Shown here piece after piece: positions 17,121-21,683 of a stretch of DNA of 21,683 bases. Below the pieces are notes generated by a model. That model made no database searches. It was not told where the DNA came from and was given only the letters and a program-made list of their open reading frames with translations. Positions within the stretch are counted from its first letter, which is position 1, and each line of letters begins with the position of its first letter. Origin of the DNA: JBCBCP01 sp039178165 (GTDB lineage: Bacteria > Pseudomonadota > Alphaproteobacteria > Rhodobacterales > Rhodobacteraceae); NCBI GenBank assembly GCA_039178165.1, contig JBCDFL010000036.1, forward strand, positions 1-21,683. The letters run 5' to 3'. The position numbers were made by a program, and so were the translations under genes.

Positions 17121-17567
17121 ATGCGCTGGACGATATTGCTGCCCCTCTTGCTTGCCGGATGTGCGTCCGGCCTGTCGCCATTCGCTCGCCCGGAGGCGGA
17201 GGCGCCCGCCCCGCAGGCGGAGCTGGCCCCGCTGCCCGAAGACGGCGTGCGGCCTCAGGCGCGGCCCGCCGATGGGGCAACGCCGGACGGGGCGGCGCAG
17301 GCCCAGGCCTCTGCGGCTCCGGCAGGGGCGCTGGGCACGACTGTCGCATCGCTCGGCAGCCCGGCGGAGCCTGGCCTGTGGCTGAAGACGCCGCTCGTCT
17401 CCGCACAGCAGCCGGGCCGGATCAGCTACGGTGGCGCTTCGGCGCAGGTCACGCTGATCCCGCTGGATGGCCCGGTGACAGCGGGCAGCCGCATGTCGAT
17501 CGCGGCCTTCCAGGCGCTGGGCGCGGCGCTGACCGATCTGCCGGAGGTGACGGTCTTCGCGGGCTAG
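17121..17567 (+). CDS. Putative lipoprotein (148 aa), function unknown
   Basis: Unrecognised secreted protein with a short basic N-terminus, a Leu-rich core and a lipobox LAGC (11-14), so Cys 14 is the expected lipidation site. An Ala/Pro-rich low-complexity linker (about 20-75) leads to a small folded part of about 75 residues (GLWLKTPLV...GGASAQVTLIPL...AFQALG). A GAGG ribosome site precedes the ATG by about 6 nt. It is divergent from moaA (83-bp gap) and convergent with the AlkD-like gene (10-bp gap). The tail of the gene and the gap can form a weak imperfect stem (17543-17552 with 17576-17586), but no T-run follows. From its form it could be an envelope-attached accessory protein; no function is claimed. 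Confidence 0.75.
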   Translation: MRWTILLPLLLAGCASGLSPFARPEAEAPAPQAELAPLPEDGVRPQARPADGATPDGAAQAQASAAPAGALGTTVASLGSPAEPGLWLKTPLVSAQQPGRISYGGASAQVTLIPLDGPVTAGSRMSIAAFQALGAALTDLPEVTVFAG

Positions 17568-17577
17568 GACGTCCGCG

Positions 17578-18267
17578 TCAGCCTCCGGACCGGTTCAAGT
17601 ACTTCCCCGCCTCGCGCGCGACGAACGGCTTCATCGCGCTGCCGTGCTGGTCCAGGAATGTCTGCACCCGCGGCGCGTCGTGTTTGCTGAGCTCGCGCAG
17701 CCACCAGGCGATGGCCTTCTGGATAAACCAGTCGCGGTCGGGCACATAGCTCGTCGCCCAGCCCAGAACGCGCGTCCGGATCGCGGCGTCGGCGGGCTTC
17801 GGGTGGTTCTGTTTCGTCCAGGGCAGCGTGATCACCAGCGCCGCGCGGCGGGTCCACATGTGGCCCGACCCGGTCCAGGCCTCCACCTCGTCCAGACGCG
17901 CGGGGTCCGCCACCAGCCGCCGCTGCCCCGCCATGCAGGCATGATCGGCGATAGCCCAGCTGTCGAAGGACGGCACCCAGGAGGCGATCAAATCCCAAGC
18001 CTCCGCATCGGGGCGAAGGCGCGCTTGGGTCAGCAGCTTGGCCGCCGCGATGCGCGCCTCGTAGATGTCGGTCCGCCACAGTCCGTCCGCGAGGGCAACG
18101 CGCTCGGGCACGTCCAAAGCGCCGCGCCAGGTCTGGGTCAACGTGTTCAGAACCCGATTGGGCACGCCCAGATGGGTGCGGGAGGATGTGTGATAGGCGG
18201 CCGCCTTCGCCGCGATGTCTGGGTCGGCCTGCGCTGCGATCTGCGCCAGCGCGTCCTCGGGCGTCAT
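17578..18267 (-). CDS. AlkD-like DNA alkylation repair protein (HEAT-repeat family)
   Basis: Helical HEAT-like-repeat protein of 229 aa of the DNA alkylation repair family, whose characterised member AlkD removes positively charged alkyl-purines. Residues lining the DNA cleft in Bacillus AlkD seem present: Trp 104 and Asp 108 in SFDSWAIADHAC (same 4-residue spacing as W109/D113), Arg 140/141 in MWTRRAALV, and Trp 180 in DRDWFIQKAI. The conserved FIQKAIAWWLRELSK and the closing REAGKYL also fit. The ATG overlaps the glmS stop by 4 nt (ATGA), so translation is coupled to a cell-wall precursor gene. Some relatives lack glycosylase activity, so the family is surer than the activity. Confidence 0.88.
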   Translation of the reverse strand: MTPEDALAQIAAQADPDIAAKAAAYHTSSRTHLGVPNRVLNTLTQTWRGALDVPERVALADGLWRTDIYEARIAAAKLLTQARLRPDAEAWDLIASWVPSFDSWAIADHACMAGQRRLVADPARLDEVEAWTGSGHMWTRRAALVITLPWTKQNHPKPADAAIRTRVLGWATSYVPDRDWFIQKAIAWWLRELSKHDAPRVQTFLDQHGSAMKPFVAREAGKYLNRSGG

Positions 18268-20081
18268 TCCACTGTCACGGATTTCGCCAGGTTGCGGGGC
18301 TGGTCGACATCGGTGCCCTTGGCGACGGCGGTGTGATAGGCAAGGAGCTGCGCCGGCAGGGCATAGAGGATCGGCGCGATCAGCTCGGGCACGCCGGGCA
18401 TTTCGACACTCTGCCAGACGCCAGCGCCGGCCTCCGACAGCCCCTCCGCGTCGGAGACGAGAACGACGCGGCCCTTGCGCGCCATCACCTCTTGCATGTT
18501 GCTGATCGTCTTGTCGAACAGCGCATCGCGCGGCGCCATCACGACGACCGGCACGTGCTGGTCGATCAGCGCGATAGGGCCGTGCTTTAGCTCACCCGAT
18601 GCATAAGCTTCGGCATGTATGTAGCTGATTTCCTTTAGTTTCAGAGCGCCTTCGAGCGCCAGAGGGAACATGTGCCCGCGGCCCAGGAACAGGATATCCC
18701 GCGCCTCCGCCAGGCGGCGGGCGACGCGCTGCATGGCGCTATTGGCGCTCAGGGCCGCGTTTAAGAGGCCCGGCAAAGACCGCAGATCGGCGAGGTGTTT
18801 CGCCAGCGCGCCGTCCTCTAGCACCCCCCGGTCCCGCGCGGCTTTGAGCGCGAGCGCCAGCAACACTGCAAGCTGGCAGGTGAACGCCTTGGTGGACGCA
18901 ACGCCCACCTCAACGCCCGCATGGATCGGCAGGACCAGATCGCTTTCCCGGGCGATGGAGCTTTCGGGCACGTTCACGACCGACACGATCTTATCCGCCT
19001 GGCCCTCGCAATAGCGCAAGGCGGCAAGGGTGTCGGCCGTCTCCCCCGATTGGGACACGAACAGCGCGACCGAGCGCGCCGGGATCGGCGGCTCGCGGTA
19101 GCGGAATTCCGACGCGACATCGACCTCCACCGGCAGGCGGGCGATCCGCTCGAACCAGTATTTCGCCGTCAGGCAGGCGTAGTAGGCTGTCCCGCACGCA
19201 ACCATCGTCAGCCGGTCGATCTGGCTGAAGTCCAATACGCCGGGCAGGGTGATCTGTCCCTCCGCGCCCAGGTAATGCGACAGCGCGCCGGCCAGAACGG
19301 CGGGCTGCTCCGCGATTTCCTTGGCCATGAAATGCTTGTGCCCGGCCTTGTCGATCCGCGTCGCTTCGATCTGGATCTGCTTCATCGGCCGGTTGGCCAG
19401 CGCGCCGTTTGCGTCCCAAATGGTCACGCCAGCGCGGGTGACGACGGCGCGGTCCCCTTCGGCCAGATAGGTGATCTGGTCCGTCAGCGGCGCCAACGCG
19501 ATGGCGTCGGAGCCGACGAACATCTCCCCCACACCGTGACCGATGGCGAGCGGCGAGCCCTTGCGCGCCGCGACGATCAGATCGTCCTCCCCGTGAAACA
19601 GGAAGGCGAGGGCAAAGGCGCCCTCCAGCTTGTCGAGTGTGGCAAAGGCGGCGTCGGCGGGCGCCATGCCCTGCGCCATGTGGTGCTGGGTTAGAAGGGC
19701 GACGGTTTCTGTGTCTGTCTCCGTCACGAATTCCAGGCCGGCGGCGGTGATCTCGTCCCGCAGTTCGCGGAAATTCTCGATGATGCCGTTGTGCACGACG
19801 GCCACCACGCCCGCCTGATGCGGGTGCGCATTGTCGACAGAGGGCGCGCCGTGCGTCGCCCAGCGGGTGTGACCGATCCCCGCTTTGCCGGCGAGGGGGC
19901 TATGCACCAGCAAATCGCTCAGGTTCACCAGCTTGCCCACCGCGCGGCGGCGGTCCAGCGCGCCGCCGTTCACCGTGGCGATGCCGGCGCTGTCATAGCC
20001 GCGATATTCCAGCCGCTTAAGTGCTTCGACCAGGATCGGTGCCGCCTCGTGATTGCCGAGGACCCCCACAATACCGCACAT
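18264..20081 (-). CDS. glmS: Glutamine-fructose-6-phosphate aminotransferase (isomerising)
   Basis: Makes glucosamine-6-phosphate from fructose-6-phosphate and glutamine, the first committed step to UDP-GlcNAc for peptidoglycan and lipopolysaccharide. The 605-aa length fits the family. The N-terminal glutaminase domain begins MCGIVGVLGN with nucleophile Cys 2 exposed after Met removal. Two SIS sugar-isomerase domains follow (FVSQSGETADTLAAL in the first), and the C-terminus ends DQPRNLAKSVTVE, the conserved tail. It starts 2 nt after the glmU stop, with an AGAAGGGG ribosome site inside the end of glmU. No glmS ribozyme or sRNA-type leader could lie in that 2-nt gap, so control is through the operon. 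Confidence 0.97.
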   Translation of the reverse strand: MCGIVGVLGNHEAAPILVEALKRLEYRGYDSAGIATVNGGALDRRRAVGKLVNLSDLLVHSPLAGKAGIGHTRWATHGAPSVDNAHPHQAGVVAVVHNGIIENFRELRDEITAAGLEFVTETDTETVALLTQHHMAQGMAPADAAFATLDKLEGAFALAFLFHGEDDLIVAARKGSPLAIGHGVGEMFVGSDAIALAPLTDQITYLAEGDRAVVTRAGVTIWDANGALANRPMKQIQIEATRIDKAGHKHFMAKEIAEQPAVLAGALSHYLGAEGQITLPGVLDFSQIDRLTMVACGTAYYACLTAKYWFERIARLPVEVDVASEFRYREPPIPARSVALFVSQSGETADTLAALRYCEGQADKIVSVVNVPESSIARESDLVLPIHAGVEVGVASTKAFTCQLAVLLALALKAARDRGVLEDGALAKHLADLRSLPGLLNAALSANSAMQRVARRLAEARDILFLGRGHMFPLALEGALKLKEISYIHAEAYASGELKHGPIALIDQHVPVVVMAPRDALFDKTISNMQEVMARKGRVVLVSDAEGLSEAGAGVWQSVEMPGVPELIAPILYALPAQLLAYHTAVAKGTDVDQPRNLAKSVTVE

Positions 20082-20083
20082 AT

Positions 20084-21436
20084 CTACCCCTTCTGGCGGG
20101 CTTTTTCGGCCCGCGCCTTGAGCATTTTGAACAATTTCGGCGCGCGGCCCGGTTTGGTGTCCTGATCCGCACGGGCGCTGGCGATGGCGTCCGCCGGCAC
20201 GTCCCGCGTGATGACCGAGCCTGTGACCGTCATCGCTCCCGCCCCGACCGAGACGGGCGCGACCAGCATCGTGTTGGAGCCGATGAAGGCGCCGGCGCCA
20301 ATTTCTGTCCGGTGCTTGGCGAAGCCGTCGTAATTGCAGGTGATCGTGCCGGCGCCCATGTTGGCGGCGGGCCCGATCTGGGCATCGCCCACGTAGGACA
20401 GGTGGTTGATCTTGGCCCCCGCCGCGACTTCCGCCGCCTTCACCTCCACGAAATTGCCGACGCGGACGTCTTCGGCCAGTTCCGTGCCGGGCCGTAGCCG
20501 GGCAAAGGGGCCGACGACGCTGCCGCGGGCGACATGGCAGCCTTCAAGATGGCTGAAGGCGCGGATATGGACGCCCGACTCCACGCTGACGCCCGGGCCG
20601 AAATAGACGTTGGGATCGATCAGGCTGTCGCGCCCGATCACCGTATCGGCGGAGAGATATGTACTGGCCGGGTCGAGCAGGGTCACCCCGTCCGCCATCA
20701 GCGCCGCCTTGGCCCGCTCCTGGAAGAGCGCGTCGGCGGCGGCGAGCTCCGCCCGGGAATTGACGCCCAGCGTCTCCGCCTCCGCGCAGGTGACGATGCC
20801 GACGCGCAGCCCCGCCGCGCGGGCCAGGGCTGGCAAGTCGGTGAGGTAGAATTCGCCCGCGGCGTTGTCGTCGCCGATGCGCGCCAGCAGGTCCCAAAGA
20901 TGCACGGCGGGGCAGGCCATGACGCCCGAATTGCACAGGGTGATCGCCCGCTCTTTTGGGCTGGCGTCCTTGTATTCCACGATCCGCGTTAGGTCTTCGC
21001 CGTCCATGACCAACCGTCCGTAGCGGCCCGGATCTGCGGCCTCGAACCCTAGAACGACGACGTCGTGGCGCGCGGTGGCCTCCGCCATCTGCTGCAATGT
21101 CTCCGGCCGCACAAAGGGCGTGTCGCCGTAAAGAACCAGCACAGTACCCGAAAACCTCTCCAGCGCATCTTGCGCCATACGAACCGCATGGGCGGTGCCA
21201 AGCTGCTGATCCTGAACGACGATTTGTGCTGCGCCATCTTCGGCCCGCACGGCCCGCTCGACCCGGTCCGCCCCGTGGCCCGCGACGATGACCGTGCGCT
21301 CGGGCGCCAGCGCGGCCGCAGCGCGCATCGCGTGCACCAGCATCGGCGCGCCCGCGATCGGGTGCAGCACCTTCGGCAAATCGGAGTTCATCCGCGTGCC
21401 CTTACCGGCAGCGAGGATCACGGTCGCGATGGACAT
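20084..21436 (-). CDS. glmU: Bifunctional GlcNAc-1-P uridyltransferase/glucosamine-1-P acetyltransferase
   Basis: Cytoplasmic enzyme of 450 aa that acetylates glucosamine-1-phosphate and then adds UMP to give UDP-GlcNAc. The N-terminal nucleotidyltransferase domain starts with LAAGKGTRM (8-16) and continues with the GTAHA and YGDTPF motifs. The C-terminal half has the hexapeptide-repeat left-handed beta helix, including the acetyltransferase HLSYVGDA and NYDGFAKH segments. It heads the glmU-glmS-AlkD operon. An AAGAG ribosome-like site lies about 8 nt before the ATG. A possible promoter is described in the upstream gap. Confidence 0.97.
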   Translation of the reverse strand: MSIATVILAAGKGTRMNSDLPKVLHPIAGAPMLVHAMRAAAALAPERTVIVAGHGADRVERAVRAEDGAAQIVVQDQQLGTAHAVRMAQDALERFSGTVLVLYGDTPFVRPETLQQMAEATARHDVVVLGFEAADPGRYGRLVMDGEDLTRIVEYKDASPKERAITLCNSGVMACPAVHLWDLLARIGDDNAAGEFYLTDLPALARAAGLRVGIVTCAEAETLGVNSRAELAAADALFQERAKAALMADGVTLLDPASTYLSADTVIGRDSLIDPNVYFGPGVSVESGVHIRAFSHLEGCHVARGSVVGPFARLRPGTELAEDVRVGNFVEVKAAEVAAGAKINHLSYVGDAQIGPAANMGAGTITCNYDGFAKHRTEIGAGAFIGSNTMLVAPVSVGAGAMTVTGSVITRDVPADAIASARADQDTKPGRAPKLFKMLKARAEKARQKG

Positions 21437-21481
21437 TTGAAAACTCTTAACCCGCTGCTCATTGTGTTTTGGCTGGCAATC

Positions 21482-21509
21482 GTTTTATCCAACTCGGGTC
21501 GCGGCGCAA
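21482..21509 (-). promoter_or_regulatory. Candidate promoter for glmU in the divergent gap
   Basis: In the 131-bp gap between glmU and the phosphatase gene, the minus strand has TTGCGC (21509-21504), a 16-bp spacer and TAAAAC (21487-21482). This gives a predicted start about 40 nt before the glmU ATG. The match is modest (4 of 6 in each box). No equally good plus-strand promoter was found for the phosphatase gene. Confidence 0.3.
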
Positions 21510-21567
21510 GGCTGGGCCACGTCAACTTGCGTGTCGCGCTGCAACACAGGCAAGCGGGGAATCGCGC

Positions 21568-21683
21568 ATGGTCGCATCGGTCATCTTCGATCTGGACGGC
21601 ACGCTCGCCGATACCAGCCGCGACCTGATCAACGCCGCCAATAGCTGCTTTCGGGATATGGGTCTGGGCGATGTGCTGGAGCC
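21568..21683 (+). CDS. gph: HAD-family phosphatase, probable phosphoglycolate phosphatase (partial, 3' end outside window)
   Basis: Only the first 38 codons are present. They hold the HAD motif I FDLDGTLADTSRDL (7-20), with nucleophile Asp 8 and general acid Asp 10 followed by the cap-domain start, the pattern of phosphoglycolate phosphatases and related cap-type HAD enzymes. The ATG follows a GGGGA ribosome-like site. It is divergent from glmU, an arrangement I recall from other Rhodobacteraceae. The exact substrate cannot be fixed from this fragment; other HAD phosphatases start the same way. Confidence 0.75.
   Translation, partial: MVASVIFDLDGTLADTSRDLINAANSCFRDMGLGDVLE

Noticed and set aside
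14828..17122. 764-aa minus-strand frame across moaA and waaA
   Set aside because: It is a shifted frame of two well-supported genes, with low-complexity Ala/Arg/Gly sequence.

Overview
This is a GC-rich window of compact, overlapping genes from an alphaproteobacterium, most likely the Roseobacter/Rhodobacteraceae group. The assignment rests on protein style, on the gene neighbourhoods (glmU divergent from a phosphoglycolate phosphatase gene; waaA next to an LpcC-like glycosyltransferase) and on GC-rich intergenic hairpins. No rRNA, tRNA, CRISPR array, transposase or phage gene is visible, and nothing suggests a defence island.

Left part (1-13690): a peptide-type ABC importer with a linked catabolic cassette. 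On the minus strand are the substrate-binding protein (5404-3683), an intrinsic terminator, a 71-residue acidic protein, an MFS exporter broken by one in-frame amber codon, and the two permeases (OppB-like and OppC-like). Divergently on the plus strand, behind a recognisable TTGACA-type promoter, lies a fused two-domain OppDF-like ATPase. It is followed by an SDR oxidoreductase, an ArgE-type M20 deacetylase, a DadA/DAO-type FAD oxidoreductase and two tandem, closely related M20D amidohydrolases. The importer probably brings in N-acylated or peptide-like amino acid derivatives, which the amidohydrolases would deacylate and the FAD enzyme would oxidise. The substrate cannot be read from sequence.

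Middle (13751-17037, minus): a tight operon moaA - waaA - glycosyltransferase joins molybdenum cofactor synthesis with lipopolysaccharide core assembly. A small putative lipoprotein gene (17121-17567) is divergent from moaA.

Right part (17578-21683): glmU - glmS - AlkD-like gene on the minus strand, spaced by +2 and -4 nt, making UDP-GlcNAc precursors with a DNA glycosylase-like gene at the tail. Divergent from glmU is the start of a HAD phosphatase (gph-like), cut by the window end.

The most notable non-coding feature is a pair of related mosaic repeats in opposite orientation (9609-9692 and 12343-12490) flanking the FAD oxidoreductase and the first amidohydrolase. Their shared hairpin differs by a compensatory base-pair change. 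No clearly new biological system was found. The best leads are the amber-interrupted transporter, the mosaic repeat pair and the tandem amidohydrolases.
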